Of a stretch of 64,000 nt of DNA, positions 49,831 through 63,664 are shown in pieces. The position numbers and the translations under genes were made by a program. The DNA comes from Penaeus vannamei. Lineage: Eukaryota > Arthropoda > Malacostraca > Decapoda > Penaeidae. Where the stretch lies: assembly GCF_042767895.1 (NCBI RefSeq), contig NC_091571.1:19211716-19275715 (forward strand), written 5' to 3'. The notes beneath the pieces are model-generated. The model was not told where the DNA came from and ran no database searches. It saw only the letters and a program-made list of their open reading frames with translations. How positions within the stretch are numbered: the first letter of the stretch is position 1; the number at the start of each line of letters is the position of its first letter.

Positions 49831-52800
49831 TTAAGGAAACGTGCTTATTATTGTTATTATCATTATGAAAACTATTGGAATAGAGTTAATTATTGCTATT
49901 ATTGCAATAACAATTATCATCATTATTATCATTACTGTCATTATTCTTATGATTATTATCATTATAGTCATTACTATCATCATTATCATCATTATTATCA
50001 TCATTATTAAGGTTATAATGATTAATATGCCAATTATTATAGCTATTTTCATCATCATAGCTATTTTTATAATGATAATAGCAATAATGATAATTTTAGA
50101 AATAATAATGACAATAGTAATAATTATAATGACAGTGATATTGATATTTCTATTGTCATTATTAGTCAGAAAATTATTGGAATAGAGTTGATGATTGCTA
50201 TTATTGCAGTAATTATCAAAATTATCCTTATAATTATGATTGTATCATTATTATCATTATTATTGTCATTATCATCATAATTATCATCATAATTATTATC
50301 ATTATTGCATATAATGTAGGAATTATCATGAAAATCAACACAGTTCCCCGAATTAATGTTAAAATCCTCATAATTACCAATAAAAGCCGAAAAGTTTTTT
50401 TTTTTTTGACGTTTCTTTCAAAAGGCTGTATGCGCTAGATTTTGCCGTTTTTTTCGACTTTTGGGATTTTATTACTTTTGGCCTTTATTTCATTATAAAT
50501 GGACTGGATAATGATTATTATCATCATTATTATCATTACTATCATTATTCTTAGGATTATTATCATTATAGTCATTATCATCATCATTATTATCCTCATT
50601 ATTGCAGTTATAATGATTATTATGCTAATTATTATAACTATTTTCATCATCATAACTATTTTTATAATGATAATAACAATAATGATAATTTTAGAAATAA
50701 TAATGACAATAGCAATAATTATAATGGCAATGATAATGATGTTATTATTATTTCTTTTGTCATTATTAGTCTGAAAATTATTGGAATAGAGTTGATTATT
50801 GCTATTATTGCAGTGATTGTCAAAAATATCATTATAATTATGATTTTATTATTATTATTATAAGTATTATTGTCATTATCATTGTCATTATCATCATAAT
50901 TATCATCATTATTGCATATAATAAAGGAATTATCATGAAAATCATCACAATTACCTGAATTAATGTTAAAATCCTCATAATTACCAATAAAAAGCGAAAA
51001 GGTTTTTTTTCGAGGTTTCTCTCAAAAGGCTGCAATACGCTAGATTTTGCCATTTTTTCGATTTTTGGGATTTTATTACTTTTGGCCTTTATTTCATAAT
51101 AAATGCACTGGATAATAATTATTATCATCATTATTATCATTACTCTCATTATTCTTATGATTATTATCATTATAGTCATTATCATCATGATTATCATGAT
51201 TATCATCATTATTACAGTTATAATGATTATTATGCTAATTAATATAGCTATTTTCATCATCCTAACTATTTTTATAATGATAATAGCAATAATGATAATT
51301 TTAGAAATAATAATGACAATATTAATAATTATAATGCCAATGATAATGATGTTATTATTATTTCTATTGTCATTATTAGTCTGAAAATTATTGGAATAGA
51401 GTTGATTACTGCTATTATTGCAGTAATTATCAAAATTATTTTAATTATGATTTTATAATTATTATCATTATTATTGTCATTATCATTGTCATTATCATCA
51501 TAATCATCATCATTATTGCATATAATGTAGGAATTATCATGAAAATCATCACAATTACCTGAATTAATGTTAAAATCCTCATAATTACTTATAAAAAAGG
51601 AAAAAAAAATTTTTCGACGTTTCTCTAAAAAGGCTGTAATACGCTAGATTTTGCCGTTTTTTCGACTTCTGGGATTTTATTACTTTTGGCCTTTATTTCA
51701 TTATAAATGGACTGGATAATAATTATTATCATCATTATTATCATTACTGTCATTATTCTTATGATTATCCTTATAGTCATTACCATCATGATTATCCTCA
51801 TTTTTATCCTCATTATTGCAGTTATAATGATTATTATGCTAATTATTATAGCTATTTTCAACATCATAACTATTTTTACAATGATAATAGATATAATGAT
51901 AATTTTAGAAATTTACAATATTAATAATTATAATGACAATGATAATGATGTTATTATTATTTCAATTCTCATTATTAGTCTGAAAATTATGGGAATAGAG
52001 TTGATTATTGCTATTATTGCAGTAATTATATTTATCGTTATAATTATATCATTATTATCATTATTATTGTCATTATCTTTGTCATTATCATCATAATTAT
52101 TATCATTATTGCATATAATGAAGGAATTATCATGAAAATCATCACAATTATCTGAATTAATGTTAAAATCCTCATAATTACCAATAAAAAGCGAAAAGGG
52201 TTTTTTTCGACGTTTCTCCGAAAAGGCTGTAATACGCTCGGTTTTGCTGTTTTTTCGACTTATGGGATTTTATTACTTTTGGCCTTTATTTCATTATAAA
52301 TGGACTAGATAATAATTATTATCATCATTATTATCATTACTCTCATTATTCTTATGATTATTATCATTATAGTCATTATCATCATGATTATTATCATTAT
52401 AGTCATTATCATCATGATTATAATCATGATTATCATCATTATTATCATCATTATTGCAGTTATAATGATTATTATGCTAATTATTATACCTACTTTCATC
52501 ATCATAACTATTTTTATAATGATAATAGCAATAATGATAATTTTAGAAATAATAATAACAATATTAATAATTATAATGACAATGATAATGATGTTATTAT
52601 TATTTCTATTGTCATTATTAGTCAGAAAAATATTGGAATAGAGTTGATTATTGCTATTATTGCAGTAATTATCAAAATTGTCCTTATAATTATGATTTTA
52701 TCATTATTATAATTATTAGTCATTATCATTGTCATTATCATCATAATTATCATCATTATTGCAAATAATGAAGGAATTATCATGAAAATCATCACAATTA

Positions 52801-55800
52801 CCTGAATTAATGTTAAAATCCTTATAATTACCAATAAAAAAAAGGGCTTTTTTAGACGTTTCTCTCAGATGGCTGTAATACGCTCTATTTTGCCGTTTTT
52901 TACGACTTTTGGGATTTTATTACTTTTGGCCTTTATTTCATTATAAATGGACTGGATGATAATTATTATCCTCATTATTATCATTACTGTCATTATTCTT
53001 ATGATTATCATTATAGTCATTACCATCATGATTATCATTATTATTATCATCATTATTGCAGTTATAATGATTATTTTGCTAATTATTATAGCTATTTTCA
53101 TCATCATAACTATTTTTATAATGATAATAGCAATAATGATAATTTTAGAAATAATGACAATAGTAATAATTATAATGACAATGATAATGATGTCATTTTT
53201 AATTCTATTGTCATTATTAGTCTGAAAATTATCTGAATAGAGTTGATTATTGCTATTATTGCAGTAATCATCAAAATTATCCTTACAATTATGATTTTAT
53301 CATTATTATCATTATCATTATCATCATAATTATCATCATTATTGTATATAATGAAGGAACTATCATGAAAATCATCACAATTACCTGAATTATGGTTAAT
53401 ATCCTCATAATTACCAATAAAAAGCGAAAAAGTTTTTTTTCGACGTTTCTCTCATAAGGCTGTAATACGCGAGATTTTGCCGTTTTTCGACTTTTGGGAT
53501 TTTATTACTTTTGGCCTTTATTTCATTATAAATGGACTGGATAATATTTATTATCATCATTAACATTATTGTCATCATTCTTATGATTATCATCATTATA
53601 GTCATTATCATCATGATTATCATTATTATCATCATTATAGCAGTTATAATGATTATTATGCAAATTATTATAGCTCTTTCATCATCATAAGTATTTTTAA
53701 AATGATATTTGCAATAATGATAATTTTAGAACTAATAATGACTATAGTAATAGTTACAATGACATTGATAATGATGTTTTTATCATTCCTATTGTCCTTA
53801 TTAGTTTGAAAATTATTGGAATAGAGTTGATTATTGCTATTATTGCAGTAATTATCAAAACTATGATTATAATTATGATTTTATCATTATAATCCTTATA
53901 ATTATGAATTTATCATTATTATCATTATTATTGTCATTATCATTGTCATTATCATCATAATCATCATTATTGCATATAATGAAGGAATTATCATGAAAAT
54001 CATCACAATTACCTGAATTAATGTTAAAATTATCATAATTGCCAATATAAAGCGAAAAGGTTTTTTCGACGTTTCTCTCAAAAGGATGTAATACGCTAGA
54101 TTTTGCCGTTTTTCGAATTGTGGGATTTTATTACTTTTGACCTTTATTTCATTATAAATGGCCTGGATAATAATTTTTATCATTACTGTCATTAGTCTTA
54201 TGATTATTATCATTATAGTCCTTATCATCAAGATTATTATCATTATTATCATCATTATTGCAGTTATAATGGTTACTATGCTAATTATTTTTAGTTTTTT
54301 TCGACGTTTCTCGCAAAAGGCTGTAATACGCCTATATTGTAAAATTTTGGGATTTTATTAATTTAGGCCTTTAATTCATTATAAATGGACTGGATAATAA
54401 TTATTATGATCATTATTATCATTACTGTCATTTTTCTTGGGATTATTATCATTATAGCCATTACCATCATGATTATCATCATTATTATCATCATTATTGC
54501 AGTTATAATGGTTACTATGCTAATTATTATAGCTATTTTCATCATCATAACTATTTTTATAATGATAATAGCAATAATGAAAATTTTAGAAATAATAATG
54601 ACAATAGTAATAATTATGTCAATGATAATGGTGTTATTATTATTCCTATTGTCATTATTAGTCAGAAAATTATTGGAATAGTGTTGATTATTGCTATTAT
54701 TGCAGTAATTATCAAAATTATCCTTATGATTATGATTTTATCATTATCATTATTATTGTCATTATCATTGTCATTATCATCATGATTATCATCATTATTG
54801 CATATAATGAAGGAATTATCATGAAAATCATCACAATTACCTGAATTAATGTTAAAATCCTCACAATTACCAATAAAAAGCGTTAAGTTTCTCGCAAAAG
54901 GCTGTGCCGTTTGGCCTTTATTTCATTTTAAATGGACTGGATAATAATTATTATCATTATTATTATCATTATTGACATTATTCTTATGATTATTATCATT
55001 ATAGTCATTATCCTCATGATTATCATCATTATTATCATCATTATTGCAGTTATAATGATTACTATGCTATTTATTATAACTATTTTCCTCATCATAATTA
55101 TTTTTATAATGATAATAGCAATAATGATAATTTTAGAAATAGTAATGACAATAGTAATAATTATAATGACAATGATAATGATATTATTATTTCTATTGTC
55201 ATTATTAGTCTGGTAATTATTGGAATAGAGTTGATTATTGCTATTATTGCAGTAATTATCAAAATTATCATTATAATCATGATTTTATCATTATTATCAT
55301 TATTATTGTCACTATCATTGTCATTATCATCATAATTATCATCATAATTGCATATAATGAAGGAATTATCATGAAAATTATCATAATTACCTGAATTAAT
55401 GTTAAAATCCTCATATTTACCAATAAAAAGCGAAAAGTTTTTTTTTCGGTGTTTCTCTCAAAAGGCTGTATTACGCTAGATTTTGCCGTTTTTTCGACTT
55501 ATGGGATTTTATTACTTTTGGCCTTTATTTCATTATAAATGGACTGGATAATAATTATTATCATCATTATTATCATTACTGTCATTATTCATATGATTAT
55601 CATTATAGTCATTATCATCATGATTACCATCATTATTATCATTATTGCAGTTATAATTATTATTATGCTTATTATTATAGCTACTTTCATCATCATAACT
55701 ATTTTTATAATGATAATTTTAGAAATTGACAATAATAATAATTATAATGACAATGATAATGATGTTATTATTATTTCTATTGTCATTATTAGTCTGAAAA

Positions 55801-56517
55801 TTATTGGAATAGAGTTGATTATTGTTATTATTGCAGTAATTATCAAAATTATCCTTATAATTATGATTTTATCATTATCATTATTATTGTCATTATCATT
55901 GTAATTATCATCATTATTATCATCATTATTGCATATAATGAAGGAATTATCATGAAAATCATCACAATTACCTGAATTAATGTTAAAATCCTCATAATTA
56001 CCAATAAAAAGCGATAAAGTTTTTTTTTCGACGTTTCTCATAAGATTTTTCTGTTTTTTCGACTTTGGGGATTTTATTACTTTTGGCCTTAATTTCATTA
56101 TAAAGGGACTGGATTATATCATCATTATTGTCATTACTGTCATTATTCTTATGATTATTATCATTATAGTTATTATCATCATGATTATCATTATTATTAT
56201 CATCACTATATCAGTTATAATGATTATTATGCTAATTATTATAGCTATTTTCATCATCATAATTATTTTTATAATGATAATAGCAATAATGATAATTATT
56301 GCTATCATAATTATTATAATTATTACAATAGTAATAATTATAATGCCAATGATAATGATGTTATTTTTGTTTTCTTTTGTCATTATTAGTCTGAAAATTA
56401 TTGGAATAGAGTTGATTATTGCTATTATTGCAGTAATTATCATTATTATCCTTATAATTATGATTTTATCATTATCATTATTATTGTCATTATCATTGTC
56501 ATTATCATCATAATTAT
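49831..56517 (+). repeat. AT-rich satellite, forward, right-arm array
   Basis: Copy of 27888-34580. Anchors lie at 50499, 51103, 51707, about 52310, 52947, about 53537, 54158 (mutated), 54385, 54932, 55539 and about 56107. Unit order and truncations match the left arm, including the short unit between 54158 and 54385. Confidence 0.92.
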
Positions 56518-59073
56518 TGTAGCGGGGCGTAGACCCAGTAGACTTAAGTTGTCTGGTTGAGTCCGGGCTCAACCGAGAATATGGAGTTTTTGCTCAAGGG
56601 AAAAGATTCGTCTGCAGTGAACAGATGTAAGGTTCCAGGCCTGCGGCACGCTGCTACCACCCGATTAGTAGGTTCGGGAACCGTGTGTGTTGTGTAAGTG
56701 GGTGTAGGCGTTGTATCAGAGAAGGGTGGAAGGAAAGTACAGGATGCGTGTATTGAATGTTGGATGTGTAAGTGTGTAGATGTGAAAAGGGAGATAGCGT
56801 AGGCTGAGCGTCTGCGTGGACGTGTTTGGAAGAAAAAAGCAAGATCATACACTTCTTCTTCCCTTCGGTTTGAGCATCTGCCTGCTGGGAGCGGGAACCC
56901 AGGTATAGCAAAATTGATCTGTTCTTTTAATATCAGCTTAATATTCTCTGATTTGACTAGCCTTTTTACAGCCTTTCAAGGGTTGCGGGATATCAGAGCA
57001 ACCAGCAATATGCTGTTTAGGAGACCCGAGTCAGAGAAAGATTTTATGCATCTAATCTTGGTCAGAACCAGAACTTCAGTGGTGGTAAATAAGAGCAATT
57101 TATGTCCTGACTGGAATTGAGTAAAAGCTCTAAGATGGTATGATGTTTATTTAAGGAGCAAGTTGCACTCACTAGGGTACAGGCATTTTCAGTCATGGAA
57201 AGGTAGACAAAGGTGTGTGCATCACCGATTTATCACAGCGGAGGTGATGCACGAGAAATTAACACCAGATAAAACTTACCACGAAATATAAAAATGTCCT
57301 CCCTAAGTTGACGTCCCAACTCCAGAAGTACTGTTATTAGGGGGTCAGCATAAAAACATCCAAGTCCCTAAATTACGTTAAATTGTTAACATCCAACCCA
57401 AATGGATGCTAACTGTTAAACCAAAGCTAATGCTGACGGATACCTAATAAGAGTACTTGTGTGCATAAGAATTAAGAAATAAATTAATAAGAAGGCTGAA
57501 AAAGTCAAGGAAGGGACTATTCACGAAGACTGCCTGAACACCCACAAGGTCAGACAGGAATCAGCCGAAACAACAAACGACAACAACAACAAAAATCACA
57601 TATCATGTGATAAAGGCTCTTTATCAGGAGATACGGAGCAACAAAGTCTGCCTGATCACCCACAAGGTCAGGCAGAGATCAACAGAAACCTATATCAAAC
57701 AATTACGAAAAAAAGATCTTGATAAAGATCTTTATCCCCAGAGGTACGAATCCTCAAGCAGGGACGAAAGTAACATGAATTAACTTGGTTGTAAAATAAA
57801 TGTACAGGAGATATGAATCCTCAAGTACGAACGAAATAAAACGAAGTATTAACTTAAGTCATAAAAAGGGAGAGTCACCCTGAAGGTACAATCACAAAGG
57901 GCTGCTTGATCACCAACAAGATCAAGCAGAAATCAACAAACACGCATTAAGCGAAACAAAACAATCAACGATAAAGTACGTAAAGGTACTGAAAAAGATC
58001 TTTATTCCAGGAGGTACGGATCCTCAGGCAGGAATGAAAAGAAACTAAGTAATAACTTAGTTATAAAAATGATTACACTGGAGGTACGGATCCTCAAGCA
58101 GTGTTCCTTTAAATCACTTGGTCCTAATGCTCTCAAACACTGGGAAATACGCAAAAATGTTATGGGACTTCACGAAAGGGTGCACCCTGCAGATAATAAT
58201 GCAGCATGTCACGCTAAAGTCCAAAAGAGACCAGTCGTCTCCTACACACAACCATGTCACTTAGCTTTGAGGAGATACTCAGCAATCCTGGTAAATCCGT
58301 GCGCAAAGTATATCCCAGGGTAAATCCGAGCGAGAGCACAACACAGGTAAAATTGTAACCGCGAAGGACCAAAGTGCGGGACAGAGGTCAGGACCGAAGT
58401 TATTTTCCTTCCCTCAACCACTAGTCTATATACCCCGAAAGAAACCCCCAAGCCAAGCCCCAGGCATGGCGCGAAAGAAGGAAATAGGCAAATGAAGTGG
58501 CTGAAGACCAAGCCGATAATTCGGCAATCCAAACAACCGAGACGAGAGAGGGAAGGGAAAAAACAAAAAAGAAGCTAGGTAACGACCGTCACTTCCTTCG
58601 GTGGTTATCGCGACAATTTGGAGACGTCGGCAAGAGGAAAGAACATTAGAAAAAAAATAAATAAAGGAAAGGATACGGAGAAAATCCGATAATGAATAGT
58701 TGTGGGAAGAACTGTGCATTTCAGCCTTAATATATTTACAATATTCAGGTTTAAAAATAAATAAGTCGCTTGGCGACTTCAACGCCATAAAAATAGTGAG
58801 ACTTGGTTAGAATTACGTTCATGGTTATAAAAATAACTTTCATTTCATCACTACAAACATACAGTCAACTCTATCCTTCTTGACTGGTGGTTGAACTTGT
58901 AAAAATAAAATAAATGAATAAGAAAGCCTGCGGAGGAAAAAATACGTCTGCGAGATATAACCGCATGTGGCACACGGCGGGGACTTCGTCTCTGGCGGGT
59001 CGTGTTGCTTTGGCCGATGTTCATGGAGATGACATCATCCTTAGAGTCGGGACGTACGGAGCCGTACACTACA
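56518..59073. mobile_element. 2556 bp TGTAG...CTACA element, right-arm copy
   Basis: Exactly the same length as 25332-27887, in reverse complement, from TGTAGCGGGG at 56518 to CACTACA ending 59073. Differences seen are few single-base changes. The flanking satellite junctions are the same, so this is the same insertion event duplicated or allelic, not a second insertion. Confidence 0.68.
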
Positions 59074-60458
59074 GTTATCCTCATTATTGCATATAATGAA
59101 GGAATTATCATGAAAATCATCACAATTACCTGAATTAATGTTAAAATCCTTATAATTACCAATAAAAAGCGAAACGTTTTTTTTCGACGTTTCTCTCAAA
59201 AGGCTGTAATACGCTAGATTTTGCCGTTTTTTCGACTTTTGGGATTTTATTACTTTATTTACAATATCATCATAATTATCATTATTGCATATAATGAAGG
59301 AATTATCATCAAAATCATCACAATTACCTGAATTAATGTTAATATCCTCATAATTACCAATAAAAAGCGAAAAGGTTTTTTTTTCGATGTTTCTCTCACA
59401 AGGTTGTAATACGCTAGATTTTGCCGTTTTTTCGACTTTTGGGATTTTATTACTTTTGGCCTTTATTTCATTATAAGTGGACTGGATAATAATTATCATT
59501 ATTATCATTATTGTCATTATTATGATTATCATTATAGTCATTATCATCATGATTATCATTATGATCATCATTATTGCAGTTATAATGATTATTATGCTAA
59601 TTATTATAGCTATTTTCATCATCATAACTATTTTTATAATGATAATGGCAATAATGATAATTTTAGAATTAATAATGACAATAGTAATAATTATAATGGC
59701 AATGATAATGATGTTATTATTATTTCTATTGTCATTATTAGTCAGAAAATTATTGGAATAGAGTTGATTATTGTTATTATTGCAGTAATTATCAAAATTA
59801 TCCTTATAATTATGATTTTATCATTATTATTGTCATTATCATTGTCATTATCATCATAATTATCATCATTATTGCATATAATGAAGGAATTATCATGAAA
59901 ATCATCACAATTATCTGAATTAATGTTAAAATCCTCATAATTACCAATAAAAAGCGAAAAGGTTTTTTTTCGACGTTTCTACGCTAGATTTTGCCGTTTT
60001 TTTTCGAATTCTTGGATTTTATTACTCTTGGCCTTTATTTCATTATAAATGGACTGGATAATAATTATTATCATCATTATTATCATTACTGTCATTATTC
60101 TTATGATTATTATCATTATAGTCATTATCATCATGATTATCATTATTATCATCATTATTGCAGTTATAATGATTACTATGCTAATTATTATAGCTATTTT
60201 CATCATCATAACTATTTTTATAATGATAATAGCAATAATGATAATTTTAGAAATAATATTGACAATAGTAATAATTATAATGACAATGATAATGATATTA
60301 TTTCTATTGTCATTATTAGTCTGAAAATTATTGGAGTAGAGTTGATTATTGCTATTATTGCAGTAATTATCAAAATTATCATTATAATTATGATTTTATC
60401 ATTATTATCATTATTATTGTCATTATCATTGATATTATCATCATAATTATCATCATTA
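59074..60458 (+). repeat. AT-rich satellite, forward, between LTR-like element and LINE
   Basis: Copy of 23951-25331. Anchors lie at 59477 and 60049, preceded by the truncated unit at about 59265. Confidence 0.9.
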
Positions 60459-60475
60459 TTGCATAAAATGAAGGA
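60459..60475. repeat. Target-site duplication, 5' side of right RTE-like LINE
   Basis: TTGCATAAAATGAAGGA, paired with TTGCATATAATGAAGGA at 63648-63664 (16 of 17 identical). The mismatch is the same as in the left copy. Confidence 0.88.
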
Positions 60476-63400
60476 AACCAGCCACGTATTACTGGACGGG
60501 GAGTTTACTCGGTTTAGAAGACCACCCATTGAGGCTTGTTCTTTTCAAGTCGTTAACCTCGGAGAACCTCCACAGTCTGGGAAACGTGCCGGTCCCAAGC
60601 CCGGATAAATTGGTGAGGGTTGCGTCAGGACGGGCATCTGGCATAAAACTTTGCTCCAACCAAATGAGTAAGGCAAATCAGAATCCAGACCTGGCTAGGG
60701 CGTTCCCCACAAGCGACGCGCAAGGACATCGCCGTACACTTGTGAGAAATGGACGACAGCTACCGTATCAAGAGCGGATACGGCTAAGGAAGATAGCTCA
60801 GAGGAGGAGGAGGAAGAGAGTAGAGGAGGTAAAGGCAACAATTCGGATAGCCACCTTGAACGTTGGGAGTATGACAGGAAGAGGACAGGAGATAGTGGAA
60901 CTGATGGAAAGGCGCAGGATTAACATCACGTTTGTCCAGGAGACGAAATGGAAAGGCTGCAAGGCGAAGGAAATCGGAAATGGCTTCAAGTTGTTCTACA
61001 ACGGGAGCAATGGAAAACGTAATGGAGTTGGTATTATCCTGAATGATGACATCAAGAAAGGCGTCTTGAGTGTGAAAAGGCGATCAGACAGGATTATCTG
61101 GATGAAAGTGGATCTTGAAGGAGAAATTGTAAACATCATGAGTGCTTATGCACCCCAAATGGGCTGTGATGAAGAAGAGAAAACGCAGTTTTGGGAAGAC
61201 CTAGAGGAAGATCTGAGGGAAATACCGGAGAGTGAAAGGCTATGGATTGGAGGAGACTTCAACGGCCACTGCGGAAGCAACAACAGAGGAAAGGAGGATA
61301 CCATTGGAATATGAGTTGGAGCGAGCAACGTGGCAGGCGATCAGTTGGTTGACTTTGCTATGAGTCACAGCCTTCGAATAGTTAACACTTTCTTCAAGAA
61401 AGCAGAGAGACACAGGATAACATATAAGAGCAGAGATGCAGAGTCAAAAATTGATTACATCTTGTGTAGAATGAGTGACAGAGGAAGCATAAAAGACTGC
61501 AAGGTGATCTTGGGTGAGAGTGTAACCAGCCAGCACAGACCACTTGTATGTACACTGGGCATGAGTGTAACACCAAGGAGGAAAGTAATAGGAGTACAAA
61601 GAACAAAATGGTGGAAATTGGCAGACAAAGATACGCAGAGCCAGTTTGTGGCAGCAGCAAGAGACAAACTACAGCAGAGTGAAAGGGAAGGAAATAGGAG
61701 CTTTGAGGAAGTGACGGAATACCTGAGAAAGCTAGGAGAAAGACTGTTAGGGAGAACATCAGGAAAGTGCAAACCTGGAAAAAAGACATGGTGGTGGAAT
61801 GATGAGGTACAGGAGAGCCTCAAGAGGAAGAAGGAAGCAAAGAAAATCTTAGACATGGAGAATAACGATGAGAATAAAGAAGTATACAAGTTGGCAAAGA
61901 AAGAAGCAAAGAAGAGTGTTGCCAGGGCAAAGGCAAGAGCATACCAAGTGCTGTATGAGGACATGGGGACCATCGATGGACAGAAGCGGGCACTGAGAAT
62001 GGCGATGCAGAGAGACAAGAACTCAAAGACATCTACCAGACAAAGCTGACCAAGGATGAAAAGGGCAATGTGTTAGTGGAAAATGCTGAGATACTGAAGA
62101 GATGGCAAGAATATTTCAGCAAACTGATGAATGAGGAGAACCCTAGAAAAAGCAGGAAAGAGACCCAGAGAGTCGTGGAGAAAAGGCCTAGTGAGATCAC
62201 AAGTGAGGAGGTGGAGAATGCTATGAAGATGATGAAGAATGGCAAAGCAGTGGGCCCAGACAATCTACCGGTCGAGGTGTGGAAGAGCTTAGGAATTACT
62301 GGAATTGAATATCTGAAGCAAGAACTCAACAAAATCATGGAGGAGGAGAAAATCCCTGAATAATGGCGGAAAAGCACTTTAATACCAATTTCCAAGAATA
62401 AAGGAGACATCATGGAATGTGGTAACAACCGAGGCATCAAGCTCATGAGCCACAGCATGAAACTATATGAAAGAGTGCAGGAGAGCCGATTAAGGAACAT
62501 CGTGGAGATTAGTGAGGAACAGTTTGGCTTCATGAAAGGCAAGTCAACAACAGATGCCATCTTTGTGTTGAGGCAGTTACAAGAGAAATTCAGAGAGGGC
62601 CAGGAAGAATTACACGGTGTGTTTATTGACCTGGAGAAGGCCTATGACAGGGTACCAAGAGAGGGGCTCTATTGGTGCATGCGAGATAAAGGGGTACCTG
62701 AGAAATACATAAGAGTGGTCAAAGACATGTATAAATGTTGCGTGACTGAAGTGAAGTGTGCAGTGGGAACTACACAATCCTTCCCAATACAAGGATTACA
62801 CCAAGGATCAGCGTTGAGTCCATTTCTATTTGCCATCATTATGGACTCGCACACGAAAGATTGCAGATGGAAAGCCCCCTGGAATATGATGTTTGCCGAT
62901 GATGTGGTATTGTGTGCGAGAGAGAAGCGAGAGCTGGAAGAAGATCTGGAGCTGTGGAGATATGCACTGGAGAGAAGAGGAATGAAGATCTCAAGATCAA
63001 AGACTGAGTATATGTGCCTGAATGGGACATCAACTGGGAGTGTGGAAATGTTGCATAGACAGTTACCAGAAACAATGGCATTTAAGTACCTGGGAAATAC
63101 ACTTGAGACAGATGGAGGAGTCGGGGCAGAAGGAAACCGAAGGATACAATGTGGATGGAACAACTGGAAGAAGATGTCTGGTATCCTCTGCGACAAAAGT
63201 ATACCATCGAAAGTGAAAGGCAGGATCCACATGTTGGTAATCCAATGGAAACGGTACCCCTGAGTACCCGTAACACCAAGAGACTAGAAGTGGCAGAAAT
63301 GAAAATGTGCAGATGGGCATGTGGCCACACATTGAAAGATCACGTGAGGAATGAAGTGATTCGAGAAAAATTGGGAATCACGCACATTACGGAACAGTTC

Positions 63401-63647
63401 AGGAAAGCCCGACTAAAGTGGTTTGGTCATGTGAAAAGAAAAGACGAGGAGTATGCTGAGCGCAGAGTGCTAGAGATCACACCACCAGCAAGAAAACGAA
63501 AAGGAAGGCCGAAATTGAGATGGATGGACTGGCTGAGAAGAGATAGAAGCATTAGAGGAAGACGCACTGAACCGGGAAACCTGGAGGAAGAGGATAGCTG
63601 CAGCGACCCTGTAATGTAAAACGGGAAAACTTGGAGAAGAAGAAGAA
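60476..63647 (+). pseudogene. RTE-like LINE (endonuclease/reverse transcriptase), right copy, broken
   Basis: Plus-strand copy of the element at 20781-23933. One frame runs from the ATG at 60529 through the endonuclease (IATLNVGSMTG, FVQETKW, GGDFNGHCG near 61249) to an in-frame TGA at 61312. The same frame then resumes from 61315 to 62049 with KIDYILCRM. A one-base loss near 62027 shifts the frame. The RT then runs from about 62030 with NGKAVGPDNLPVEVWK, an in-frame TAA at 62361, [27 protein letters not shown] (Asp at 62628), [10 protein letters not shown] (62793) and FADD (62892-62903). A further shift near 63230 leads to the C-terminal block with KRKGRPKLRWMDWLRRD and the end at 63619. The tail is (AGA)n before the duplication at 63648. 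It would nick DNA and reverse-transcribe its own RNA if intact. Confidence 0.88.
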
Positions 63648-63664
63648 TTGCATATAATGAAGGA
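63648..63664. repeat. Target-site duplication, 3' side of right RTE-like LINE
   Basis: TTGCATATAATGAAGGA directly after the (AGA)n tail; partner of 60459-60475. Confidence 0.88.
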
